From Rhabdophis nuchalis (taxonomy: Eukaryota; Chordata; Lepidosauria; Squamata; Natricidae): DNA of 64,000 bases. A model generated the notes under the pieces. It was not told where the DNA came from. It worked only from the letters and a program-made list of their open reading frames with translations, and did no database searches. The stretch lies in assembly GCA_039707465.1 (NCBI GenBank), contig CM077644.1, positions 202,629,962 to 202,693,961 on the forward strand. Reading direction: 5' to 3'. Below are positions 1 through 9,016 of the stretch, piece by piece. The translations under genes were made by a program, and so were the position numbers. Position 1 is the stretch's first letter. The number at the start of each line of letters is the position of its first letter.

Positions 1-245
1 GTTCCAAGAAAGCCAAGAAAAATATTTTCCTTATTTGTGCTTTCATTACTTAGAGTTTGATGAATTCTGCTAATAAATTTTGCTATGCAGATTAGACCTC
101 AATGGCAGTGCTTTACATAGGAGCTTTGTATTAGATTATATGATTGGTATGAAATAAGAACCTTTAATATTGTAATATAAAAATAGACCTAAACGAAAAT
201 TGAAGCATTTCAGAAAAGCATTAAAATGTATATTTTACAATCAGA

Positions 246-1098
246 AGTTGGGCGTCCTCCTTGATACCCGGCTGTCCATGGAAGAGCAAGTGACAGCCAT
301 GGCCAAGGGGGCGTTCTACCAGGTTCGCCTGGTACGTCAGTTGTGGCCCTTATTGAACCGGGACGCCCTGCGCACAGTCACTCATGCACTCGTGACATCC
401 TGTCTGGACTACTGCAATGCTCTCTACATGGGGCTCCCCTTGAGGTGCACCCGAAGACTGAAACTAGTCCAGAATGCAGCCGCGTGGGCAGTTCTGGGAG
501 CCTCCAGGTTTGCCCACGTAACACCGCTCCTGCGCGAGCTGCACTGGCTGCCTGTGGCCTTTCAGGTGTGCTTCAAGGTGTTGGTTACCACCTTTAAAGC
601 GCTCCATGGCACGGGACCTAGTTATCTGCGGGATCGCATCCTGCCCCATACATCCCTTTGGCCGATTCGCTCCCACAGAGAGGGACTTCTCCAGGTGCCG
701 TCCACTAGGCAATGCCAGCGGGCGACGCCCAGGGGAAGGGCCTTCTCTGTGGTGGGCCCAACCCTCTGGAACGACCTACCCCCGAAATCAGAACGACGGA
801 CCTCCGCTCCTTCCGCCAGAAGTTAAAGACTCACTTCTTCCATCAGGCCGGCCTAATTTTTTATATATCTAGCCGTAAAAAGAAATTGTTTAATCTGAAT
901 TTTAAGGGGTAATTGTTAGGGTTTTAGGGGTTTTAATATAAATTTTAGCACAGGGGTAATTTAATTCGGTTTTAATATTTTGTATTTTGTATATTGTTGT
1001 ATTTATTGGATTTTTAATTTCCTGTGCACCGCCCCGAGTCCCCATGGGGAAGAGGGAGTGGTCTATAAATTTAATAAAATAAATAAATAAATAAATTT
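246..1098 (+). mobile_element. L2-clade LINE, 5'-truncated 3' end (copy A)
   Basis: This is the C-terminal end of an L2-clade reverse-transcriptase ORF followed by its 3' UTR. The peptide begins LGVLLDTRLSMEEQV and includes the family block LDYCNALYMGLPL and the terminal part ending in a GRAFSVVGPTLWNDLPP-like stretch. The frame is open from about 250 to 785, then shifts by one base into the frame that encodes the usual last residues (LRSFRQKLKTHFFHQAGL). A 3' UTR follows, with the family signature 'gccccgag...' near 1030 and an (AAAT)n tail ending near 1098. It has no catalytic YADD box because it is truncated upstream of it. It is inactive, like the other copies in this window. Confidence 0.88.
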
Positions 1099-1657
1099 GT
1101 TAGGAGCTGAATGAAGGTAAATATTTTATGTCTTTATCATCAACTGATGATGATTATAAGAATACATGTGGCATGTTGCATACTTTCCAGATAATACTAG
1201 ATGATACTGGAGTTCACTGTACTTAAGTTAGGGCAACCTCGTTAATTTCTGAGAAAATAATACAAATTTTCTGGGGAAAAAGCATATGGTCATTCCATTC
1301 AAGTCCTTCTCATTATTTAAAGGGCTATACTCATGCCACTTCCACTTCCAGCTATCTGTAGCCTGGACTGTAAGAGAGGTCATCTTTGAAACTCTCTCAT
1401 GTGTTTCTGTCTTTGAAGGGTTTTCTGTCTTTGCATCAAAGCCTTACCACATTGTCCGAATCCTTGGTCCCTTGAAGTAAATGTGTGTATATGCATTGTT
1501 ATGTTTCTGTATCTTTGGGTTTTTTTTCTTTCTGCCAAACAGTGTATAAGGAAAGATGTAAATGCCATTGATCTCAGAGATCCAGGGGAAGCTGATAACC
1601 TAATAAATCCAGTTTCTTTTTTTGCTGATTTTCCAGACAGATTAAACTAAAAAATAG
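1099..1657. other. No gene or recognised repeat
   Basis: AT-rich unique-looking sequence. Only short, non-conserved open frames are present and no repeat family was recognised. Confidence 0.5.
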
Positions 1658-2157
1658 TGTTGGAAGAAATATCCATCTAGTTCAGTTCCAAGCGGGGAGA
1701 AAGACATTGAAAACATGGAGGCTCACTGGACACATGGTTTATTGGAGCAGAACCATCAAGCATATGGTCCTGGTGCAGCTAAACACATGGAGTGAAAAGT
1801 GAGGGTTATTTATGCCCTCTCTTGGCCTTTGCCCTTGAGCTTCCTGTTCCTGAGGCAAGGGGATGGTTGCTTTCAGACTTCTATGGGTCCACGCAGGGGT
1901 CATAGCTAACTTTGTAGGTGCTGATGTAATGACAGGGCTTGTTGTGCAATTCCTATTGTGGCTGAAGGTTAACTCTACTTTTGTTCAGAGCCAGACCTTG
2001 CTACAGGCAGTAATGGATTACAAAATCTGTATTTCTAAAGCTGCCCCAGCTCAATATCTACTTGAGGGGCAGGGGGAAGGGAGCTGAAGCTCTGAGTTTC
2101 TGTCTCTCTTAAGATTTCTCTTTCTCTTTTAGGAGAAATATAATATTCTGCCATCTC
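1658..2157 (+). repeat. LTR-like interspersed repeat, copy 1
   Basis: About 500 bp matching a second copy at 4168-4690 along its length. Shared blocks are the start (TGTTGGaAGAAATaTCC), a 'ggggagaaagacattgaaaacatgg'-like stretch, a 'cctgttcctg' block, the 'ccacgcagggg' block and the end (GAAATaTAATATTCTGCC). The TG start, the size and the dispersal suggest a solo LTR or LTR-like element. No internal retroviral genes are seen, the 3' end is not a clean CA, and I found no clear target duplication, so the class is an inference. Confidence 0.4.
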
Positions 2158-3265
2158 ATCAGGTTTCACTTCTAAAATCCTTTTGCATTTTTTTGTGCTT
2201 AATGCAATTTGTACTTTTTATTTTGCAGTAGGCTACTAAGATTTCCTATTAAAATAATTGAGTTTTGTGGTGCTATTGATATTTTGGCTATTTCCCAAAT
2301 AAATACATTGAATACTTTACATGTATGAAAGGTCTTAACTGAAGAGATTGTTGCATTAGTGATATAGGGTTAAATTCACAAAGATGTATTTTTGGTCATT
2401 GTTTAAATATCTATTGTGGTTATATATCGGGATGTGGTTTAATATCTGAGGCACATTCCTGTTTGGTAACATAATTTAAGCTCAAGTGATTCAACATGAT
2501 TTACTTTCATCCTAGAGCCATAAAGCACCATTTCAAAAGTGTGTCTGATGAGGCAATGTTCTCTCACTCAGAAAAGAATCCTTGGCCTCCTGTGCTTCGG
2601 GGAAGGGCACACTGATGATGCTTATAGTTCTTGCCACATTTTTCGCAGGATAATCTGCTTGCAGGTTTTATTATAAGAGCAACCCATAGAATTCTCGCCT
2701 TCCCATTTCATTCTATTCATTCTGTTTCTTCTACTGTGGCCTCTGTGGCTGCACCACTAATTTGAAGATACATTCTTCTGTGAAGGTGAGAGAACTTAAT
2801 TATAAGTTGATGGAATCTTCCATAGTACATTATATCTTGCATTAAGTCACGTCAGGCTTGACATCTGCTACACTTTAAGGAAAAGTAATTTGTGTCCAAA
2901 ATAAAAGCACAAGTCCTTACTTCTGAACACTGAAAATCTCTAGAAGAAGCAAAAGGAAGTGAAGCTTCCACCAAAATTAAATTTTCCCTGCTATAATAAG
3001 AGCTACTGGCAGTGGAATTATTAAATTAACTAATGCTGTGCCTTCTCTACTTATAGAACTGTGAACTTTGCTCTAACAATTTCTTGTATTAGTATTAGTG
3101 TTCTACTTCAGAAAGAAAAAAAATTAGAGGAATTTTGGGAGCAGTCAGTGAACTCAGTTGATTTAGTGCTTGCTCATCCTTTAATCTGCTCTCAATGGAT
3201 GATCATTTGGATGATAATTAAAGGAGTTCATTTTCTTTTCCGTTCCTGTTGATACTGATTGGATA
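2158..3265. other. No gene or recognised repeat
   Basis: Unique-looking, moderately AT-rich sequence. The stretch around 2570-2760 has more balanced composition than its surroundings, but no splice-bounded open frame was convincing. Confidence 0.4.
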
Positions 3266-3499
3266 TGATGATGATGATGATGATAATATCCATTCAGTTG
3301 TGTTTGACTTTTGGTGATTCTATAGGTTTCTCCACATCTTCCAATCTTGCATTACTTCTTTGAATTTTCTATGACTGGTTTCAGCTTTGGTGGTGTCCAG
3401 CCACCGTGTTCTTTTGTGGCCTGGTTTCCTTTGTTTGTCCTTTACACTATGATCTACAATGATAAAAAATAGGTTGTAGAGTTAGTTAATTAGATAGTT

Positions 3500-3672
3500 G
3501 TATTTATATCCTGCCTTTCATTGACCAATTTTTCCCACTAGAACTTTGCAGGATAGGTTGGGCTGACATATTGTGACTGGCTGCAAGTCACTTAGTGAGT
3601 ATCCATGAATGAGAGTGTACTTGAACTAGGATTTCTCAGGTCTTAATACAGCACACTCTATGTTGGCTGTTC
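3500..3672 (+). repeat. MIR-like SINE / old LINE tail
   Basis: The sequence follows the amniote MIR-type pattern: a 'tgactggctgcaagtcac'-like core, then a stretch reading like 'agtgagtatccatg' and 'acttgaactaggatttc'. A related copy lies at 20735-20925. Both are diverged and inactive. Confidence 0.45.
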
Positions 3673-3692
3673 CTAGAACCCAGATGTAGGCA

Positions 3693-3890
3693 TCAAGTAT
3701 AGTTTCTTCCATTAACATTGAAATATACAGTATATGTTTTTTTTTCTTGCATCTTTTTAAAACCATTCTTAAGCTCAACCACATGTTGCTGGATTGGCTT
3801 CAAGATTTGTACTTGAGCCAGGATCTCTTTTAACAAGATAATTGACGATTCCTCTTCTGCCATCTTTTCTGGCTTAGCAGATGATGACAC
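3693..3890 (-). pseudogene. Possible LINE ORF1 coiled-coil fragment
   Basis: A 65-residue open frame on the minus strand starts MSSSAKPEKMAEEESS and continues into a heptad-like stretch (LLKEILAQVQILKPIQQHVVELKNGFKKMQ). This resembles the coiled-coil N-terminus of L1-type ORF1 proteins. No RNA-binding domain follows and no downstream ORF2 was found. It may instead be chance coding in old repeat DNA, so confidence is low. Confidence 0.25.
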
Positions 3891-4167
3891 ACAGTTGGAA
3901 TTTAGCTAGGTGTTATCTGTATGAGTCTCACTTAAAACAATTAATTTTTAATGTAACTTTGATTTAAAAAAAGATAATATATAATACAAAAATTTAATTA
4001 CTCAGTGATCAGAGTCTTTACGCAGAGCACCCGATAATACAGGCGTTTGAAAACCCTTAGTCAGGATGGAAGCAAGACAAACGGGCCTATACTGCCATCT
4101 CAAAAGTGGAAGTCCAGCATTGCAATTGTGTTAGTGCAGAATTCTGTGATAATCCTGGAACTTATTG

Positions 4168-4690
4168 TTATGTTGGGAGAAATGTCCTTCTGGGTTCAGC
4201 TCCAAGTGGGGAAAAAGACACTGGAAACATGGGGGCTGCTTGGAAACATGGTTTAATGGTGAATAGGACCACATTGCTTGAGATCCTGGGGAAAAAGCTG
4301 ATCACATGCTTCCAGATGTTGGATGAAAAAGAAGAGAAGAGGGAGAAGGGCTAAAAGTTCCTGACTTTATACTCTCTGTTCGGCCCCACCTCTCTGTTTC
4401 CTGTTCCTGTGTAAGCAAATGTATTCTGATTGGTTGTCAAACTCCCGTGGGGCCATGCAGGGGCAACTCTCTAGGCTGCCTTTTGAGTCCCAAGTTTGGT
4501 TGACTTCCCAGATGTCATGTGGTGAGTTTCTGTAGAAAACTAATCCTATCTTTGTTATGCAGTGTAAACTACTCAGGGCCCCTAATGGCCCATTGAGAAA
4601 AGTGGGGATATTAAGAGTGTCTGTTTCCTGCCTAAAAACATGTTTCTCCGTTTCTTATCCAGGGAAATGTAATATTCTGCCTTTTCAATA
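4168..4690 (+). repeat. LTR-like interspersed repeat, copy 2
   Basis: Second copy of the family at 1658-2157, in the same orientation 2.5 kb away. It starts TGTTGGGAGAAATGTCC and ends GGGAAATGTAATATTCTGCC. The centre differs from copy 1 by several insertions and deletions, so the copies are old or from different subfamilies. With 2 kb of unrelated sequence between them and no internal genes, a single provirus is not supported. Confidence 0.4.
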
Positions 4691-6043
4691 TTTTCTATGA
4701 CATTTCATTCTTCTAGGAGAGGGGTGATGCTAACTTCCTACTCCTAGTTACTAAAGATGATGTTCAAAGAATATATTTCCTATATTGTCCATTTATCCAA
4801 ATATAGGCAGTTGCTTTGATTTTAATTAGTGGGCATGGATAGAAAGAAGATGACTGTTAAGCAACTTTCCAAAGGAAACCGGCTTATTTAGGGCTAATTT
4901 CCTCAGACAGGGAAAGAGTATTTGGAAATATGACACTGTGTGCTCTGGTTGGCGCAACTCCATTTTGAATAAATATCTACTTTAAAAAAAACAGTTACAG
5001 TTTTCATCTAAACCAGGAAAAATTAAGCCAAAAAAGAATGTTTGTATTTAGCATATTGCTTTTTTACTATCCTCTTGAAACATTTATTAAATTCGATTGT
5101 GTGTAGTTTTACAAACTATGTAGCATATTTTTGCATATTTTAAAAAATTTAAAGTATCAAATGTAATTTTGATTATATTTTGAAGAATATAATTTTAGCT
5201 TAATAAAATACTACAATTAACAGACATAAATTTCCTATTCGTAGAAATAGTGGTCAGAGTTATGGGAAAAGTGACAATTGTATTTATTGTCTGTCTTGTA
5301 CATTAAACTATTACTAAAATAACCTTCACTTTATTGTTAAACACCCCCCGCCCCCCAAATTATAACTTGTCAACTAAGATTGTGGAGAATACACAGTCTC
5401 AAAAGAAATGTCTGCTTTTCAATGTAATTTGTTGAGTCGAACATTATTATTTTTCATTATGGTGACCCTGAGTTGCCTGACTGGGTGCATATAAAGATTA
5501 AGATGAATGCAGTTATTCCTTGGCTGAGGTCTGCCTCTTTCAGGGCACATTCTCCCTAATGACATGATTGATAGGCAGTCCCAAATCTAGAGAGGAACTC
5601 ATTAATCACAACACTGACTGAATCCAATCATTTGCTTCACCTGCACAGTGATGGACAGGAAAGGATACAGTTTGTGTGCTGACACTGAAACAGTCATTTG
5701 TCAGAGGGCCTCAACTTTTTCAATGTCATCCTGTAAGCAGCTTGACATAACATTCAGCTGCAGTACTATACAACTTCAAAACACTACTTTTTAATTCTGC
5801 TATGCTTGTAAAGATGTAGTTCTTTGGAAACTTTTAGAGCAAATGTAGTGATAGCATATATCTGCAGAATTAAATTGTAGTGACTATAATTTCATATTAT
5901 TCACTGCCTTGAGTTTTCTGAAGTGATGTATTAGATTGTAATATTAATTACTGGGTTCTATGCATGTACATGCCTTATGCAAATAAATGCAAATGTACTT
6001 AAATTTGTTTTATATATTTATATATATATAACCCCACTGGCAG
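4691..6043. other. No gene or recognised repeat
   Basis: AT-rich unique-looking DNA with a short C-rich run near 5342. The stretch 5510-5760 is less AT-rich and could be conserved noncoding DNA, but nothing in the sequence alone proves it. Confidence 0.4.
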
Positions 6044-6099
6044 TTAAAAAGAGGAACCGGCTGAGATCTCACATTGCTCCTGGAAGCACCAAGCCGGAA

Positions 6100-6236
6100 G
6101 CACCAGCCTGAAGATGATGAATGAGATTTCATCGAAACGTCGTGAAGATACTTCCAATTCTACGCGGGAGAAAACCCGAACAACCAAAGACCTACATACA
6201 AACACCCGCGAAAACCTCAGAAAACAAATATATATA
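6100..6236 (+). repeat. Fold-back element, loop and right arm (copy FB1)
   Basis: This copy has the central loop (CTGAAGA, then GATGAA paired with TTCATC, then GAAAC) and the right arm running through 'cgggagaaaacccgaa' and 'gacctacatac' to a 'cgcgaaaacct' end. The left arm is missing. It directly abuts a hammerhead repeat unit at 6243. The complete version is at 42846-43022. Confidence 0.6.
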
Positions 6237-6242
6237 AATGGA

Positions 6243-6360
6243 GAGCACCAGTTCAAATCCCTGTAGGGAAAGTATGGCCAGCTGACGAAGGCTAAGGAGC
6301 CCGAAATGGATCCATCCTGGTCTCTTAATTAATTATTATTAATCATCCCTTAAAGAAATT
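6243..6360 (+). mobile_element. ~340-bp hammerhead repeat unit, 5'-truncated
   Basis: Starts within the tRNA-like part: a B-box-like GTTCAAATCCC lies at 6251-6261. The ribozyme block and the start of the T-rich tail follow. The upstream half of the unit is replaced by fold-back element FB1. Confidence 0.6.
6276..6322 (+). ncRNA. Type I hammerhead ribozyme motif, copy 1
   Basis: Order of parts: stem I 5' strand GGCCAG, core CTGACGA, stem II GGCT-aagg-AGCC (with an extra A·C mismatch at its base), core GAAA, self-complementary stem III ATGGATCCAT (first A is the last of GAAA), cleavage base C at 6316 (AUC triplet), and stem I 3' strand CTGGTC. Stem I forms six pairs including one G·U. The core bases match the hammerhead consensus. 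Stem III has G-C pairs where most other copies have A-T, a compensatory change. Activity is inferred, not shown. Confidence 0.8.

Positions 6361-6457
<97 letters not shown>
6361..6457. repeat. (AC)n(AT)n microsatellite
   Basis: About 57 bp of pure AC repeats running directly into about 38 bp of AT repeats. Confidence 0.97.
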
Positions 6458-6459
<2 letters not shown>

Positions 6460-6523
6460 TTTGTAGATTTTCACGGGTATAGGTATGTAGGTCTTGGTTT
6501 ATTCGGGTCTTTTAATCGTACAT

Positions 6524-6528
<5 letters not shown>
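6455..6528 (+). repeat. Fold-back element, left arm only (FB2)
   Basis: Matches the left arm of the complete element at 42846: 'tttttgtagattttcacggg', then 'taggtcttggtttattcgg'. It ends at an (AC)n run where the loop and right arm would be expected. Confidence 0.55.
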
Positions 6529-6567
<39 letters not shown>

Positions 6568-6823
6568 AAATATATAATTGTTTCCACAATATATATTAGT
6601 CTCCCTGACTTATTTATTGATCAGCTCAAAAATGTAACATACATACATACATACATACATACATACATACATACATACATACATTTATATTATATTATAT
6701 TATATTATATTATTATATTATATTATATTATATTATATTATATTATATTATATTTATTATATTATATTATATTATATTATATTATATTTATTATATTATA
6801 TTATATTATATTATATTATATTT
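6529..6823. repeat. Microsatellite block: (AC)n, (ACAT)n, (TATAT)n
   Basis: AC repeats (6530-6560), a short piece of the hammerhead-repeat tail (about 6599-6634), ACAT repeats (6635-6682) and about 140 bp of the pentanucleotide TATAT/ATATT with a few interruptions (6685-6822). Confidence 0.95.
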
Positions 6824-7027
6824 ATTGATCAGCTCATAAAACTAATACACATATTTAAAAAAATCACACAACGGAACTCATGGCTTTCTGTCTAGATGGT
6901 CTCTGGTGATGGGCCGAAAGGCAGAAGAGGAAAGCAGTATGCTTCCTCCCTTAATTGGGGCCCTAACAGGGTGTTGTGGAACAATTATATATACTTATCC
7001 TCCTGTCTCAGCTGATGCAATAAGCGA

Positions 7028-7090
7028 ACCTGGCTGACTTAATGGCTAAGGCTCTTGCCTGACATGCAATACAGTCCCGGTTCAAATCCC
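7028..7090 (+). promoter_or_regulatory. tRNA-like region with A and B boxes (Pol III type 2)
   Basis: The A-box-like element is followed about 35 bp later by a B box (GGTTCAAATCC). This is the spacing of tRNA-derived SINE promoters. The ribozyme begins 12 nt after the B box. No complete cloverleaf is claimed; the anticodon arm is degenerate. Confidence 0.6.
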
Positions 7091-7101
7091 AGTAAAGGTA
7101 T

Positions 7102-7148
7102 GGCTAGCTGATGAGAGTTAAAAAGCTTGAAATAGATCTATACTAGTC
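7102..7148 (+). ncRNA. Type I hammerhead ribozyme motif, copy 2
   Basis: GGCTAG / CTGATGA / stem II GAGTT-aaaa-AGCTT / GAAA / stem III ending TAGATCTAT / cleavage base A at 7142 (AUA triplet) / CTAGTC. Stem I changes from the CCAG·CTGG of other copies to CTAG·CTAG with pairing kept. Stem II includes two G·U pairs. The core is complete. Confidence 0.8.
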
Positions 7149-7399
7149 TCACTGACATATTTATTGATTAGCTCAAAAACATCACACACACACACACACA
7201 CATTTGTATTGATAGATAAAATAGACAAAGTGGTTTTCTGCCTGAAAGGCTCCTAGGTTGGAGCTGCAAGGCAAAATGGGTAGCAGAAAGCTCCCTTCCT
7301 CCCATATTTGGGCATACCAGGTACTCTGACATAAACAATATATATATATATATATATATGCTAGTTTTTATGAGCTGATCAATAAATTTAAATTTGAGA

Positions 7400-7446
7400 G
7401 ACCAAGATAGATCTATTTCGAGCTTATTAGCTCTCATCAGTTGGCC
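7400..7446 (-). ncRNA. Type I hammerhead ribozyme motif, copy 3
   Basis: Minus strand: GGCCAA / CTGATGA / stem II GAGCT-aata-AGCTC / GAAA / TAGATCTAT / cleavage base C at 7406 (AUC) / TTGGTC. Stem I pairs GGCCAA with TTGGTC (one G·U), where other copies have GGCCAG with CTGGTC. Every core position matches consensus and stem II is perfect. Confidence 0.87.
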
Positions 7447-7744
7447 ACACCCAACTGGGATTCGAACCGGGGCTGTAATGTATCTAAGGCAGAAGCCTAG
7501 CACTCCTGCCTAATCGGTTCTACCCTGTTTCATCAGCTAATCCAGGAGTATTTAGTATAGATAATTGTTACCACAACTTCCTGTAAGGGCCCCAATTAAG
7601 GGAGGAGACATGCTGTTTCCCTCTCTGCCTGTCGGCTCATCACCAGAGACCATCTAGACAGAGAACCATTTTTTAGTTACGTTGTGTAATATTTTTAGAT
7701 ATATGCTAGTTTTTATGAGCTGATCAATAAATTTAAATTTGAGA

Positions 7745-7791
7745 GACCAAGATAGATCTATTTCGAGCTTATTAGCTCTCATCAGTTGGCC
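7745..7791 (-). ncRNA. Type I hammerhead ribozyme motif, copy 4
   Basis: Identical in its 47 nt to copy 3 and 345 bp upstream of it on the minus strand. The predicted cleavage base is C at 7751. Together with copy 3 it frames one full monomer. Confidence 0.87.
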
Positions 7792-8040
7792 ACACCCCAC
7801 TGGGATTCGAACCGGGGCTGTAATGAATCCAAGGCAGAAGCCTAGCACTCCAGCCTAATCGGTTCTACCCTGTTTCATCAGCTAATCCAGGAGTATTTTA
7901 GTATAGATAATTGTTTCCACAACTTCCTGTAAGCGCCCCATTTAAGGGAGGAGACAAGCTGTTTTCCTCTCTGCCTGTCGGCTCATCACCAGAGACTAGA
8001 TAGAGAACCATTTTTTAGTTACGTTGTGTAATATTTTTAG

Positions 8041-8100
8041 ATATGTGTTAGTTTTTATGAGCTGATCAATATTGATCAGCTCATAAAAACTAACACATAT
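8041..8100. repeat. Perfect 60-bp palindrome (tail-to-tail junction)
   Basis: Bases 8041-8070 are the exact reverse complement of 8071-8100 with no spacer. Both halves are the tail of the hammerhead repeat (TTGATCAGCTCATAAAAACT), so two oppositely oriented units meet head to head at their tails. Confidence 0.93.
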
Positions 8101-8102
8101 AT

Positions 8103-8254
8103 ATATGTTTTCGTAGATTTTCACGGGTGTAGGTATGCTGGTATTGCTGGCTTCGGGGATTTTCCCGTGTATATAGCATGGAGATGTTATTGCAACATTT
8201 CGACAAGATCTCACTTGTCATCATCAGGCAAGATCTCACTTGTCATCATCAGAC
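8103..8254 (-). repeat. Fold-back element with duplicated loop (FB3)
   Basis: The right arm (cacgggtgtaggtatgctgg) is at 8103-8160, followed by the loop. The loop segment 'gcaagatctcacttgtcatc' occurs twice (about 8200-8251). Read on the minus strand the loop has CTGATGA, GACAAG pairing with CTTGTC, GAAA, then TGTT-gcaat-AACA and TC, a hammerhead-like order. Confidence 0.6.
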
Positions 8255-8655
8255 TTAACATCTCCTCCCTTAAAGGGGCCCTGAACAGGAGCTGTGAAAA
8301 TATTCTCTCATTAATAGAATCCTGTAAATGGCTGATGTAATCAGGGAAATCGGATAGCTCAAGGCATAGAAAGGCTTGCCTGATATGCTGGAAAGTGCCG
8401 GTTCAAATCCCAGTAGAAGGAGTATGGCCAGCTGAAGAAGGCCAATAAGCCTGAAATGGATCCATCCTGGTCTCTTATTTATTAAATCAGCCCTTAAAAA
8501 TCTTAACACATATCTAAAAAATTTCACACAGCAGTAATCTAATTGGTTGTCTGTCTGGATGATCTCTGGGTTGAGTCGAAGGGCAGAGAGGGATGACGTT
8601 AAGTCTCCTCCCTTAAAGGGGCCCTGAACAGGAGCTGTGAAAATATTCTCTCATA
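8255..8655 (+). mobile_element. Hammerhead repeat, about 1.3 units (array C)
   Basis: Partial 5' block, tRNA-like region with B box (CCGGTTCAAATCCC near 8397-8410), ribozyme (8426-8472), tail, then the 5' block of a second unit ending at the same 'tattctctcat' stretch. The CCTCCC-aligned period is 343 bp. Flanked by FB3 on the left and (AT)n on the right. Confidence 0.72.
8426..8472 (+). ncRNA. Type I hammerhead ribozyme motif, copy 5
   Basis: GGCCAG / CTGAAGA / stem II AGGC-caataa-GCCT / GAAA / TGGATCCAT / cleavage base C at 8466 (AUC) / CTGGTC. Stem II has a different sequence from copies 2-4 and still pairs, and the variable core base N7 is A. Strong covariation evidence together with copy 1. 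Confidence 0.83.
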
Positions 8656-8679
8656 TATATATATATATATGTAATTGTT

Positions 8680-8940
8680 TCTCAACAACCTGTTATTAGG
8701 CCCCAATTAAGGGAGAAGACATACTGTTTCCTGCCTTTCGACTCATCACCAGAGATCATCTAGACAGCAAGCCAGGAATTACGTTGTGTGATTTTTTAGA
8801 TATGTGTGTTAGTTTTATGAGCTGATCAATAAATTAAATTAGAGAGAGACCAGGATAGATCTATTTCGAGCTTATTAGCTCTCATCAGCTGGCCATACCC
8901 CTTACTGGGATTCGAACCGGGGCTATGTTGCATGCTAAGC
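8680..8940 (-). mobile_element. Hammerhead repeat, permuted unit (array D)
   Basis: Minus-strand order: truncated tRNA-like region with B box (GGTTCGAATCCC, about 8908-8922), ribozyme, tail (about 8847-8800), then the 5' block (about 8790-8690). The tail running straight into the next 5' block shows the head-to-tail layout again. An (AT)n tract lies at its lower end. Confidence 0.68.
8848..8894 (-). ncRNA. Type I hammerhead ribozyme motif, copy 6
   Basis: Minus strand: GGCCAG / CTGATGA / GAGCT-aata-AGCTC / GAAA / TAGATCTAT / cleavage base C at 8854 (AUC) / CTGGTC. The core is complete, with a perfect stem II and six pairs in stem I. Confidence 0.86.
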
Positions 8941-8985
8941 AAGTCTCTCTCTAATTTAATTTATTGATCAGCTCATAAAACTAAC

Positions 8986-9016
<31 letters not shown>

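Larger units (their letters stand above)
6821..7335 (+). mobile_element. Hammerhead repeat, about 1.5 units (array A)
   Basis: Order on the + strand: tail (TTTATTGATCAGCTC at 6821), unit 5' block (tctgtctagatggtctctgg), tRNA-like region, ribozyme, tail again (TTTATTGATT at 7160), then a diverged second 5' block to about 7335. The two tail copies are 339 bp apart, so the element is bounded by repeats of its own end, as expected for a head-to-tail array. The tRNA-like region has an A-box-like stretch (GGCTGACTTAATGG, about 7032) and a B box (GGTTCAAATCCC, 7079-7090). Confidence 0.75.
7361..8070 (-). mobile_element. Hammerhead repeat, head-to-tail dimer (array B)
   Basis: Read on the minus strand from 8070: tail, 5' block, tRNA-like region with B box GGTTCGAATCCC, ribozyme (7791-7745), tail, 5' block, tRNA-like region, ribozyme (7446-7400), tail. 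The two ribozymes are exactly 345 bp apart. The units are very similar, differing by a few substitutions and small indels. Cleavage at both sites would release a 345-nt monomer. This is the best-preserved array in the window. Confidence 0.8.

Noticed and set aside
6635..6822. Regular repeats that might suggest a CRISPR-like array
   Set aside because: Pure ACAT and TATAT microsatellites with no spacers, in a vertebrate genome.
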